This document shows positions 17,073 to 25,271 of a stretch of DNA of 43,570 bases, one piece after another. The position numbers were made by a program, and so were the translations under genes. Origin of the DNA: Phycisphaerales bacterium (GTDB lineage Bacteria; Planctomycetota; Phycisphaerae; Phycisphaerales; SM1A02). Location of the stretch: positions 1-43,570 of the forward strand of contig JABDLI010000131.1 of the NCBI GenBank assembly GCA_013003065.1. Reading direction: 5' to 3'. How positions within the stretch are numbered: the first letter of the stretch is position 1; each line of letters begins with the position of its first letter. A model generated the notes under the pieces. The model was not told where the DNA came from, made no database searches, and saw only the letters and a program-made list of their open reading frames with translations.

Positions 17073-17695
17073 GCGCCGCCGACGCGAGTCATTTCCCGGG
17101 CGTGCAGATCCACGAGTCGGCGTATGTCGACGAGCCGTGCGAGATCGGCGCCGGCACGAAGATCTGGCACTTCTCGCACGTCATGGCCGGCGCCGTGATC
17201 GGCCGGAAGTGCAATCTCGGTCAGAACGTCGTGGTGTCACCGGACGTCGTGCTCGGCGACAACGTCAAGGTGCAGAACAACGTGTCGATCTACACCGGCG
17301 TGACGCTGGAGGACGACGTCTTCTGCGGCCCGTCGATGGTGTTCACAAACGTCGTCAATCCCCGCAGCGAGATCGTGCGACGCGGTGAGTATCGCCGCAC
17401 GGTGATCCGGCGGGGGGCGTCGATGGGGGCGAACTCGACCATCGTCTGTGGCTGCGAGGTCGGCGTGTACGCGTTCATCGCGGCCGGCGCGGTCGTGACG
17501 AAGGATGTCACGCCCTACGCGCTCATGGTCGGCGTACCGGCGCGTCGAGTGGGCTGGGCGTGCCGGTGCGGGACGCCGCTGCCCCGCGGGCTGACAACGC
17601 TCGAATGCCCCGAGTGCGGCAACGAGTATCGCGAAGAGAACGGGCGGCTCGAGGTCGTCCACGAGAACCAGGGAAAGCTGGAGACCCATGTCTGA
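17069..17695 (+). CDS. Left-handed beta-helix N-acetyltransferase, WlbB/WbpD-like
   Basis: Hexapeptide-repeat acyltransferase that would acetylate the 3-amino group of the UDP-sugar using acetyl-CoA. Repeats are visible from CEIGAGTKIWHFSHVMAGAV through IAAGAVVTKDVTPYALMVGV, with the typical VNPRSEI loop insertion. A C-terminal zinc-ribbon-like tail has two Cys pairs (CRCG and CPECG), which also occurs in this acyltransferase branch. At 208 residues it is of normal length. The start is GTG at 17069, overlapping the upstream stop; the longer frame upstream lies inside the dehydrogenase gene. It overlaps the aminotransferase gene by 8 bases. Confidence 0.88.
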   Translation: MSAADASHFPGVQIHESAYVDEPCEIGAGTKIWHFSHVMAGAVIGRKCNLGQNVVVSPDVVLGDNVKVQNNVSIYTGVTLEDDVFCGPSMVFTNVVNPRSEIVRRGEYRRTVIRRGASMGANSTIVCGCEVGVYAFIAAGAVVTKDVTPYALMVGVPARRVGWACRCGTPLPRGLTTLECPECGNEYREENGRLEVVHENQGKLETHV

Positions 17696-18881
17696 CTCCA
17701 TCACCGTGCCGTTGCTCGACCTCAAGGCTCAGTACGCGCCGCTGCGCGAGGACATCACCCGTGCCATCAACGAGGTGATCGAGAGCCAGTGGTTCATCAT
17801 GGGCCCCGTCGTGCAGGGTCTCGAGGCGGACATCGCCGGCTACTGCGGCGTCAAGCACGCGATCGGCTGCGCCTCCGGCACCGACGCGATCCTGCTTGCC
17901 CTCATGACGCTCGGCGTGGGGCCGGGGGACGAGGTGATCTGCCCGTCGTACACGTTCTTTGCCACCGGCGGGTGCATCCACCGGCTCGGCGCGAAGCCGG
18001 TCTACGCGGACATCGACCCGGTCACGTACAACCTCGATCCGGAGTCGGTCCTGGCCGCCGCGGCGCGTTGCACCCGGCTCAAGGCGATCATGCCCGTGCA
18101 CCTGTTCGGTCAGGCCGTCGACATGGAGGCCTACGAAGGGCTCGGCCGCGAGCTGAACGTGCCGATCATCGAAGATGCGGCGCAGGCGATCGGCACCGAG
18201 GATGTCGACGGCCGACGCGCCGGCACGCGGGGAACGATCGGCTGCTTCAGCTTCTTCCCGTCGAAGAACCTCGGGGCATTCGGTGACGGCGGCGTCTGCA
18301 CGACGAACGACGACACGCTCGCCGAGCAGATCGCGCTCTTGCGACTGCACGGCGGGAAGCCCAAGTACTACCACAAGGTCGTGGGCATCAACTCGCGGCT
18401 CGATGCGCTCCACGCGGCGGTGTTGCGGGTGAAGCTGAAGCACCTCGACGATTGGACCGCGGGGCGGCAACGCAACGCCGCCTGGTACGACAAGGCGTTC
18501 GCCGCCGCCGGCGCGGCGACGAGCGTGGTGTCGCTCGACGAAGGCGGCTTCCCGCTCCGCACGCCCGCGCCGGCCCCGGATTCCGCCCGGCACATCTACA
18601 ACCAGTACGTGATCCGGGTGCCCGCCGGCATCCGCGATGCGGTTCGGGACGAGCTGAAGGCCAAGAACGTCGGCTCGGAGATCTACTATCCCGTCCCGCT
18701 GCACCTCCAGGAGTGCTTCGCGCACCTCGGCTACGAACGCGGCTCGCTCCCGCACTCCGAACGCGCCGCGGACGAGACGATCGCCCTGCCGATCTACCCC
18801 GAGCTCACCGAGACGCAGCGTCAGCACGTGGCGACGACGATCGTCGAGTTCGTCGGCAAGCACGCGACCGCGGGCGTGTGA
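17688..18881 (+). CDS. DegT/DnrJ/EryC1/StrS aminotransferase, WlbC/WbpE-like
   Basis: PLP-dependent sugar aminotransferase. The PLP lysine is Lys193 in SFFPSKNLGAFGDGG. Other family hallmarks are GCASGTDAILLAL, EDAAQAIGT and the C-terminal YYPVPLHLQECF segment. At 397 residues it is slightly longer than usual. In the WbpB/E/D pathway this enzyme uses glutamate to aminate the 3-keto UDP-sugar made by the first gene, and the second gene then acetylates it. The ATG at 17688 overlaps the acetyltransferase stop, so the three genes form a coupled operon. Confidence 0.92.
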   Translation: MSDSITVPLLDLKAQYAPLREDITRAINEVIESQWFIMGPVVQGLEADIAGYCGVKHAIGCASGTDAILLALMTLGVGPGDEVICPSYTFFATGGCIHRLGAKPVYADIDPVTYNLDPESVLAAAARCTRLKAIMPVHLFGQAVDMEAYEGLGRELNVPIIEDAAQAIGTEDVDGRRAGTRGTIGCFSFFPSKNLGAFGDGGVCTTNDDTLAEQIALLRLHGGKPKYYHKVVGINSRLDALHAAVLRVKLKHLDDWTAGRQRNAAWYDKAFAAAGAATSVVSLDEGGFPLRTPAPAPDSARHIYNQYVIRVPAGIRDAVRDELKAKNVGSEIYYPVPLHLQECFAHLGYERGSLPHSERAADETIALPIYPELTETQRQHVATTIVEFVGKHATAGV

Positions 18882-18938
18882 AGAAAGATGAGCGGTCTCG
18901 GTAAAGCCTGACCGACCCGCACCCGCTTCATTTTCTTC
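18880..18938 (+). terminator. Imperfect terminator-like hairpin after the amino-sugar operon
   Basis: GAAGAAAGATGAGCGG starting at the stop codon can pair imperfectly with CCGCTTCATTTTCTTC (18923-18938). The distal arm is T-rich, as in some intrinsic terminators, but the stem has several mismatches. Confidence 0.35.
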
Positions 18939-19018
18939 CCAGCGGTCCTCCGGCGTCCCTGTGCATCGAATGCCGATCGTGGACAGCGCGTCGTGAATGC
19001 CACGGTCCCGGCTATGTG

Positions 19019-19053
19019 CGCGGGTCCGATAGCCAGCGTGATCTGGACCCGCG
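19019..19053. other. 9-bp hairpin upstream of the SecA-like/HlyD operon
   Basis: CGCGGGTCC (19019-19027) and GGACCCGCG (19045-19053) are perfectly complementary around a 17-base spacer. They sit about 110 bases before the first gene of the export-like operon. It could be an operator or leader structure; chance is possible at this GC content. Confidence 0.35.
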
Positions 19054-19164
19054 GAGCGCTCGATCACAAGCGGGTGCTGTCGTCTCGTTGATTCCGCCAG
19101 TGAGCCGGACCGAGAACGCCGAAGTCATGGCGGTGCCGGCACCGCCGTGCGGCCCCATGAACCC

Positions 19165-21054
19165 ATGTCCAGATCGGCTTCCAAATCCGCCCCTTCGGCC
19201 CCGACGCCCTGGGTGGAACAAGTGGCTCGTCTCGTCGATCGCCGCGACGCCGCGCGACCGTTCCTCGACGACCTGCTGCACACCGCCACCGCCGTGTCGG
19301 GCGTCATCGGTGCCGCCGTGCTCCGGACCGAGGGGACGAATCGTCTGCGGGTGGTCGCGGTGTGGCCCGCGCTCGCACCGGGTGCGGCGATGCCCTGGTG
19401 GCTTGCCACCGCGGCCGAACACGCACGTGCGATCGATCGGGCGGGACAGACCGTCATCGCGACATGTCCGGAGCCGGATGATCCGGAGCCCGCACGAACA
19501 CGCAACCGCGTGATCCTCGTGTCGCTGGCGGCACCCGCGGGGCGGGTGGTCATGGCCTACCTCGTCGCTCCGCCGAACGCCGCTGCGCTCGCCGGGATGC
19601 GGGCCTGGCTGGAGACGATGAGCGGGCTGTTCACGCTGCAGAGCGTCCACGCTCGGATGGACGCCGAGCGTCAACTGCTCGAGCGGCTGCATGCGACCGT
19701 CGATGTCGTCGAGACGACCAACGAACACGATCGGTTTGGCGCCGCGGCCATGGCGTTCACGAACGAGGTCGCAACGCGTTGGGGCGGCGAGCGTGTCACC
19801 CTCGGCTTCCTCGACGGCCGGTACGTCAGGACCGTCGCGATCAGCCACGTCGAGGCATTCGATCGTCAGACGGATCTCGTCCGTGACCTCGAGTGCGCGA
19901 TGGAAGAATGTCTGGATCAGGATACGGAGATCGTCGTCCCTCGGCCGTCCGGGGCGATCTATGTGACGCGTGCGGCGGAGCGTCTTTCCGAGCGTCACGG
20001 CCCGGTCTCGGTCGCCAGCCTCCCGCTTCGACGCAACGGGCGAGTTGTCGGGGTGTTGACGGTCGAACGCCGTCTCGACGACCCGCTCGCGGTCGATGAT
20101 CTTGAGATCCTTCGCGTCGTGTGCGAGCTGGTTTCACCGCGGTTGCTCGATCTGCGGCAGCACGACCGATGGTGGGGTGTGCGGACGCTGGACGCCGCCC
20201 GCACCGGGCTCGCCGGCCTGCTCGGCGCCGAGCACACGTGGGCCAAGCTTACGGGTTTGCTGATCACAGGCGTGATTGCGTTTGCGTTGCTCGGACGCGG
20301 AGAGGACCGGATCGACGCGTCGTTCGAGGTGAGCGCGGTCGTGCAGCGCGTGATCCCCGCGCCGTTCGACGGTCGTCTGGACGCAGCGCACGTCGAGCCG
20401 GGCGACCGCATCGTGGCGGGCGAGACGCTCTTGGCCACGCTCGAGACCGCGGAGCTGCGGCTCGAGCTCGCGTCCGCGCACGCCGAGCTGGCCAAGTTCC
20501 GCAAGGAAGGCGATCTGGCGTTGCGGGACGGGAAAGCGGTCGAGGCCAAGATGGCCGAAGCCAGCCAGCAGCGAGCGCAAGCCGACATCCGGCTGCTCGA
20601 GCACCGGATCGCGCGCGCCCAGATCGTCGCGCCCATCGACGGGACGGTGATCAGCGGAGACCTGCATCGCCGGCTGGGTGCCCCCGTCAAGACGGGTGAG
20701 GTCCTGTTCGAGGTTGCCCGCCTCCCCGGGCTCCGAGCCGAGCTGGAAGTCCCGGAAGACCGGATTGCCGATCTCGTCGATTCCGACGGGCAGTGGCGAC
20801 CGGCCCGGGGGCGGCTCGCGACGGTCTCGCACCCCGGTGACTACATCCCCTTCGAAGTCGACCGCGTCAATCCCGTGGCGGAGGTGAGCGAGCAGCGGAA
20901 CATCTTCCGGGTTCGCGTGCGGCTGCTCGAAGAACGGTCGTGGTTGCGCCCCGGCATGAAGGGCGTGGCCAAGATCGACGTGGGGCGGCGATCGCACGCG
21001 GCCCTCTGGACCGGGCCGCTCGTTCGCTGGGTCCGCACGAAGCTCTGGCTCTGA
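19165..21054 (+). CDS. GAF-GAF-transmembrane-HlyD fusion protein
   Basis: A cytoplasmic sensory half is fused to a periplasmic adaptor half. Residues about 30-150 and 185-330 each look like a GAF domain (for example SVASLPLRRNGRVVGVLTVERR). One TM helix follows (about 361-377). Then comes a HlyD-type adaptor (380-629) with lipoyl halves VIPAPFDGRLDAAHVEPGD and APIDGTVISGDLH, a short coiled coil and a C-terminal barrel ending WLRPGMKGVAKIDV. Adaptors normally have no cytoplasmic sensor, so this could couple ligand sensing to assembly of an export complex; that is inference. ATG 19165 is used; GTG 19147 adds six codons and neither has a clear Shine-Dalgarno. The next gene starts 21 bases on. 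Confidence 0.85.
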   Translation: MSRSASKSAPSAPTPWVEQVARLVDRRDAARPFLDDLLHTATAVSGVIGAAVLRTEGTNRLRVVAVWPALAPGAAMPWWLATAAEHARAIDRAGQTVIATCPEPDDPEPARTRNRVILVSLAAPAGRVVMAYLVAPPNAAALAGMRAWLETMSGLFTLQSVHARMDAERQLLERLHATVDVVETTNEHDRFGAAAMAFTNEVATRWGGERVTLGFLDGRYVRTVAISHVEAFDRQTDLVRDLECAMEECLDQDTEIVVPRPSGAIYVTRAAERLSERHGPVSVASLPLRRNGRVVGVLTVERRLDDPLAVDDLEILRVVCELVSPRLLDLRQHDRWWGVRTLDAARTGLAGLLGAEHTWAKLTGLLITGVIAFALLGRGEDRIDASFEVSAVVQRVIPAPFDGRLDAAHVEPGDRIVAGETLLATLETAELRLELASAHAELAKFRKEGDLALRDGKAVEAKMAEASQQRAQADIRLLEHRIARAQIVAPIDGTVISGDLHRRLGAPVKTGEVLFEVARLPGLRAELEVPEDRIADLVDSDGQWRPARGRLATVSHPGDYIPFEVDRVNPVAEVSEQRNIFRVRVRLLEERSWLRPGMKGVAKIDVGRRSHAALWTGPLVRWVRTKLWL

Positions 21055-21075
21055 TTCACCCCCGGGGCGGCGCCG

Positions 21076-23262
21076 ATGTCCGACGAACGACGAACCTTCC
21101 ACGAGTCCTGGTACCGAGTGGCCGACGTGCGTCCGCGTCTCCGCTCGGCGGTCCAGACGTACCGCCAGCACTTCCGCGGCCGACGCTGGCACGTGGTGCG
21201 GGACCCGTCGAACCATCGCTATTTTCGGCTCGATGCGGCGGCGTATCACTTCGTCAGCCTGCTCGACGGACGACGTTCGGTGGCGGACGCGTGGCGGATC
21301 TGCGTGGAGCTGTTCGGCGACGCCGCGCCGACCCAAGCCGAGGCGATCAACGTGCTCGGTCAGCTCCACCGCGGCAACCTCCTCCAGTCCGACCTGCCGT
21401 CCGACGCGGCCAGCATGTTCGAGCACCAGCGCTCCGATGTGCGGCGCCGGATCGGTGGGGTGTTGTCGAACCTGCTCTTCATCCGCGTGCCGCTGTTCAA
21501 TCCCGACGCCCTGCTGGGTCGGTGGGAGTGGCTCGGCGGCCTGATGTTCAGGCCCGTCACGATGGTTGCGTGGTTGCTTCTCATGATCGCCGCCGGTGTG
21601 TGTCTCCTCGGCCGGGCGGGCGAGTTCGCCAGCGGCGTCTCGGGCGTGATCGCGCCGGAGAACCTGTTCCTGCTCTACGTGGGCTTCGTTCTGATCAAGA
21701 TCGTGCACGAGTTCGGACACGCATTCGCCACGAAGCACCTCGGACGAAGGACGGGCAGCGGAGGCGTCGTGCCAACCCTTGGCGTCACGCTCATGGTGTT
21801 CACGCCGATGCCCTACGTCGATGCGTCGAGCGCCTGGGCTTTCCGCAGCAAGTGGCACCGAGCCCTGGTTGGGGCCGCCGGGATGTACGCCGAGCTCGCC
21901 GTGGCGGCGGGGGCCGCCATCGTCTGGGCGAACACGTCACCCGGTCTGGTCAACGCGATGGCGTACAACCTGGTCTTCGTCGCCGGGTTCTCGACGGTGC
22001 TATTCAACGCGAATCCGCTGCTCAAGTTCGACGGGTATTACATCCTCTCGGATCTTTGCGAGGTGCCGAATCTCGCCAATCGGAGTCGCGACCTGATCAA
22101 GTCGCTCCTCAAACGTTACGTTCTGCGTGTGCCGCGGGTGCCGGCACCGGCGGTGCATGGCGCCGAACGCTGGTGGCTGCCCGTCTACGGTGTCGCCGCG
22201 ACGGTGTACCGCATCGGCATCACGGCGGGGATCATCCTTTTCATCGTCGACAAGTTCTTCCTCGTCGGCATTCTGCTCGCGATCAGCGGCGTCGTCGCGG
22301 GCCTCGTGTTGCCCTGCTCGCGGCTGCTTCGGTACCTTGCCGCCGATTCGGAACTGTCACGCGGCCGTCGGCGGGCGTGCGTGACCGTGGCGATGATCGC
22401 CACCATTGCACTGCTCGGCGTCGGCGTGATCCCGGTTCCCGCGTCCGGACGCTCCGAGGGGCTGATCGAGCCCGCGCACATTCAGTGGATTTTCGCCGAG
22501 ACCGACGGGTTCATCGGCGACGTGCTCGTCAACAGCGGTGTCGTCGTCCAATCCGGCGAGGAGCTGCTCGCTGCGAACAACTTCGAGCTGGAGACGAAGC
22601 GGACGCGTCTGATCGCGCAGCGGCGGATCGCCGAGCTCGAGCGCGATCGCGCACGAATGGGCGAGACCGCGCTCGCGCAGAGTCTCAGTGACCGCATCCA
22701 GGCCCTCGACGAACAGATCGCGCGGATGGACCGTCGCCGGGAAGCGTTGCGGGTGCGAGCACCGGCGTCGGGGTGGTGGATCGCTCCGGAATTCGATCGA
22801 CTGTCCGGCGCATTCGTCGAACGTGGCCAGCGGCTGGGCATGGTGGCCGACATCGAGCGACTCTTCGTCCGGGCCGTCGCGAATCAGCGGCTCGGACCTC
22901 GTCTGGAGTCAGAGGTTGGACTGGGGGCGCCGGTGCAGGTGCGGGTGCGCGGGCGTCCCGACCTAAGGCTCCTGGGTACGTTGCGTGAGGTGCTCCCGGC
23001 CGGCTCGGACCAGCTTCCGTCGGCGGCGCTCGGGTACCTCGGGGGCGGGTTCACGCCGGTGGCAGGCGACGACGCCACGGGAACCACGAGCACCGAGCCG
23101 TTTTTCGAGGTGCACGTCGATCTCGACGACGCCAACATCGATGCGGTCGGGCTGTGCAGCGGTCAACGCGTCGTCGTTCGATTCGAGCTGCCACGAAGCC
23201 CCCTCCTGACGCAGGCGTGGCGGGGTCTCCGGCAATTGGTGCAGCGGCGTTTTCAGGTCTGA
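21076..23262 (+). CDS. PqqD-like / M50 site-2-type metalloprotease / HlyD fusion
   Basis: A polytopic membrane protein of 728 residues. Residues about 30-105 resemble a PqqD-like winged helix, a fold that recognises peptides in RiPP systems. The membrane core carries the zinc motif HEFGH (211-215) and the second M50 motif NPLLKFDGYY (313-322) among several TM helices. A TM segment near 380-435 leads to a HlyD-like part (about 440-728) with lipoyl-type motifs and a helical hairpin. It resembles COG1994/YydH 'putative peptide zinc metalloproteases', which often neighbour HlyD adaptors. Its likely role is intramembrane cleavage or handling of an exported polypeptide. It sits between the GAF-HlyD and SecA-like genes in one operon. 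Confidence 0.88.
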   Translation: MSDERRTFHESWYRVADVRPRLRSAVQTYRQHFRGRRWHVVRDPSNHRYFRLDAAAYHFVSLLDGRRSVADAWRICVELFGDAAPTQAEAINVLGQLHRGNLLQSDLPSDAASMFEHQRSDVRRRIGGVLSNLLFIRVPLFNPDALLGRWEWLGGLMFRPVTMVAWLLLMIAAGVCLLGRAGEFASGVSGVIAPENLFLLYVGFVLIKIVHEFGHAFATKHLGRRTGSGGVVPTLGVTLMVFTPMPYVDASSAWAFRSKWHRALVGAAGMYAELAVAAGAAIVWANTSPGLVNAMAYNLVFVAGFSTVLFNANPLLKFDGYYILSDLCEVPNLANRSRDLIKSLLKRYVLRVPRVPAPAVHGAERWWLPVYGVAATVYRIGITAGIILFIVDKFFLVGILLAISGVVAGLVLPCSRLLRYLAADSELSRGRRRACVTVAMIATIALLGVGVIPVPASGRSEGLIEPAHIQWIFAETDGFIGDVLVNSGVVVQSGEELLAANNFELETKRTRLIAQRRIAELERDRARMGETALAQSLSDRIQALDEQIARMDRRREALRVRAPASGWWIAPEFDRLSGAFVERGQRLGMVADIERLFVRAVANQRLGPRLESEVGLGAPVQVRVRGRPDLRLLGTLREVLPAGSDQLPSAALGYLGGGFTPVAGDDATGTTSTEPFFEVHVDLDDANIDAVGLCSGQRVVVRFELPRSPLLTQAWRGLRQLVQRRFQV

Positions 23263-23279
23263 TCACGGGAGCATCCGTC

Positions 23280-25271
23280 ATGCATCCCGACCCAACCCTG
23301 GCCCCCGACTCCGGATCGACGATCCCCAGCGACGTCTGGCGCGAGCTGTCGCACGCGGCGACGCAGCCGCGGATCCCCCACGGGCTCGACGCGGTCTGGC
23401 ACGCCGTCACCGGACGCTTCACCGCCCGGCAGCGTCGGCCTCTCCGCGCTCTCGATCTCGCCGATCGGATCGTGGCGGCGGAACGGAAGATCGATGGGTT
23501 GGATGACGTCGCGCTCGACGAGATGCTGCGGGTGGAGCGGGAGCGTTGTCGGCTCGGTCGCGCGCGTCCGGCGGACGTCCATCACGCTCTCGGCCTCGTT
23601 CGTGCCGCGGCGGCGCGGACGCTCGGGCTCCGTCCGCACCCGGTCCAAGTGGCGGCGGCGCTGGCTATCCACGAAGGCGGCATCGCCGAGATGGCGACGG
23701 GAGAGGGCAAGACGCTGGCGGCGGCCGTGGCGGCCGTGCTCGCGGGCTGGCGGGGCCGAGGGTGCCACGTGCTGACGTTCAACGGATACCTGACGGCGCG
23801 CGACGCGGAAGCGATGCGTCCGTTGTACCGCCGGTGCGGGCTCCGCGTCGCGCACATCGAAGCCAGCATGAATCCGGAGGACCGACGGCATGCCTACGCC
23901 GCGGACGTCACGTACTGCACGAATCAGGATGTCGCGGCGGATCACCTCCGGGATCAACTCGCGTTGCGTGCGTCGGCCGGTCTCGCCTCGACGATCTTCG
24001 GGGGCCTGATCGGCGGACCGGAGGCGGGGACCGGACGACTGATGATGCGCGGGCTCGACACCGCGATCATCGACGAGGCCGACTCGATTCTCATCGACGA
24101 GGCCGTCACCCCATTGATCCTGAGCGGCAACGCGCCGAACGCCGACCAGGCGGAGGCCTACCAGACGGCGGCGTGGGTCGCCGCCGAGCTGGCCACCGGC
24201 ACCGAGTACACGGTCGATCAGCAATACGGCGAAGTGACGCTGACGGAGGCCGGCCGCGCCGCGGCGGCCCGGCTCACACGCGTGCTCGGTGGAATCTGGG
24301 CCGCCCCCGGCCGACGCGAAGAGCTCGTGACGCAGGCGGTGACCGCACGGGAGCTCTTCCTCCCGGATCGGCACTACGTCATCGAAGAAGGACGCATCGT
24401 CATCGTCGATGAGTCGACCGGCCGCCTCATGCCCGACCGGACGTGGCGCGGAGGATTGCACCAGGCCGTCGAGGCGAAGGAGGGGCTGGAGCTTACCGGC
24501 GCCAAGGAGACGCAGGCGCGGATCAGCTTCCAGCGGTTCTTCCGGATGTACCGGCACCTTGGCGGCACCTCCGGCACGGCGTGGGAGGAGCGCGAGGAGT
24601 TCTGGCATGTTTACGGCCTCGGCGTCGTGCCGTTGCCGACCCACCGTCCGTGTCTTCGGGTGCAGACGCCCGATCGCGTGTTCGCGGATGCCGCGAGCAA
24701 GTGGGCGGCGGTGTTGGAGGAGATCCAAACGGTGCACGCGACCGGTCGCCCGATCCTGGTCGGGACGCGAAGCGTGGTCGGGAGCGAGACGCTCAGCCGG
24801 GAACTGACCGGAGTCGGCTTGGAGCACGCGGTGCTGAACGCGGTTCGGCACGCGGACGAGGCGGCGATCGTGGCGGGGGCGGGCGCCGGGGGCCGAATCA
24901 CGGTGGCGACGAACATGGCCGGACGCGGCACCGACATCAAGCTCGGACCCGGTGTCGCCGAGCTCGGCGGGCTCCACGTCATCGCGACCGAACGTCACGA
25001 ATCAGCCCGGATCGACCGCCAGCTCTTCGGGAGGGCCGCCCGCCAGGGAGATCCGGGCAGCGCCGTGGCGTTCGTCAGCCTCGAGGACGACGTGTGCCGG
25101 CATCACGCCGGCGCGATCGCGCGGTGGTTCGGGGGCGGGTCACGCATCAGCTCGGTGGTGGCATCGGCGCAACGTCGCGCGGCCATCGCCGCGGCTCGTC
25201 AGCGTCGCATGGTGCTGCTCGCCGACGACGGGATCGATCGGCTTCTCGGCTTCACTGGTCGTAAGAGGTGA
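23280..25271 (+). CDS. SecA-like translocase motor with shortened C-terminus
   Basis: All SecA motor motifs are present: Walker A ATGEGKT (139-145), DEAD box IIDEADSILIDEAVTPLILSG (from 263), a preprotein-crosslinking-like insertion (about 283-400), GGTSGTAWEE, VATNMAGRGTDIKL (542-555) and the arginine-finger motif GRAARQGDPG (584-593). After LEDD (601-604) only about 59 residues remain, against more than 200 in housekeeping SecA. The helical scaffold, helical wing and zinc tail are therefore largely missing. Total length is 663 rather than about 830-950. No frame break is seen, so this looks like an evolved short form rather than a damaged gene. ATG 23280 has GGGAG 8 bases upstream. It is probably an accessory motor for the neighbouring membrane proteins. 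Confidence 0.9.
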   Translation: MHPDPTLAPDSGSTIPSDVWRELSHAATQPRIPHGLDAVWHAVTGRFTARQRRPLRALDLADRIVAAERKIDGLDDVALDEMLRVERERCRLGRARPADVHHALGLVRAAAARTLGLRPHPVQVAAALAIHEGGIAEMATGEGKTLAAAVAAVLAGWRGRGCHVLTFNGYLTARDAEAMRPLYRRCGLRVAHIEASMNPEDRRHAYAADVTYCTNQDVAADHLRDQLALRASAGLASTIFGGLIGGPEAGTGRLMMRGLDTAIIDEADSILIDEAVTPLILSGNAPNADQAEAYQTAAWVAAELATGTEYTVDQQYGEVTLTEAGRAAAARLTRVLGGIWAAPGRREELVTQAVTARELFLPDRHYVIEEGRIVIVDESTGRLMPDRTWRGGLHQAVEAKEGLELTGAKETQARISFQRFFRMYRHLGGTSGTAWEEREEFWHVYGLGVVPLPTHRPCLRVQTPDRVFADAASKWAAVLEEIQTVHATGRPILVGTRSVVGSETLSRELTGVGLEHAVLNAVRHADEAAIVAGAGAGGRITVATNMAGRGTDIKLGPGVAELGGLHVIATERHESARIDRQLFGRAARQGDPGSAVAFVSLEDDVCRHHAGAIARWFGGGSRISSVVASAQRRAAIAAARQRRMVLLADDGIDRLLGFTGRKR

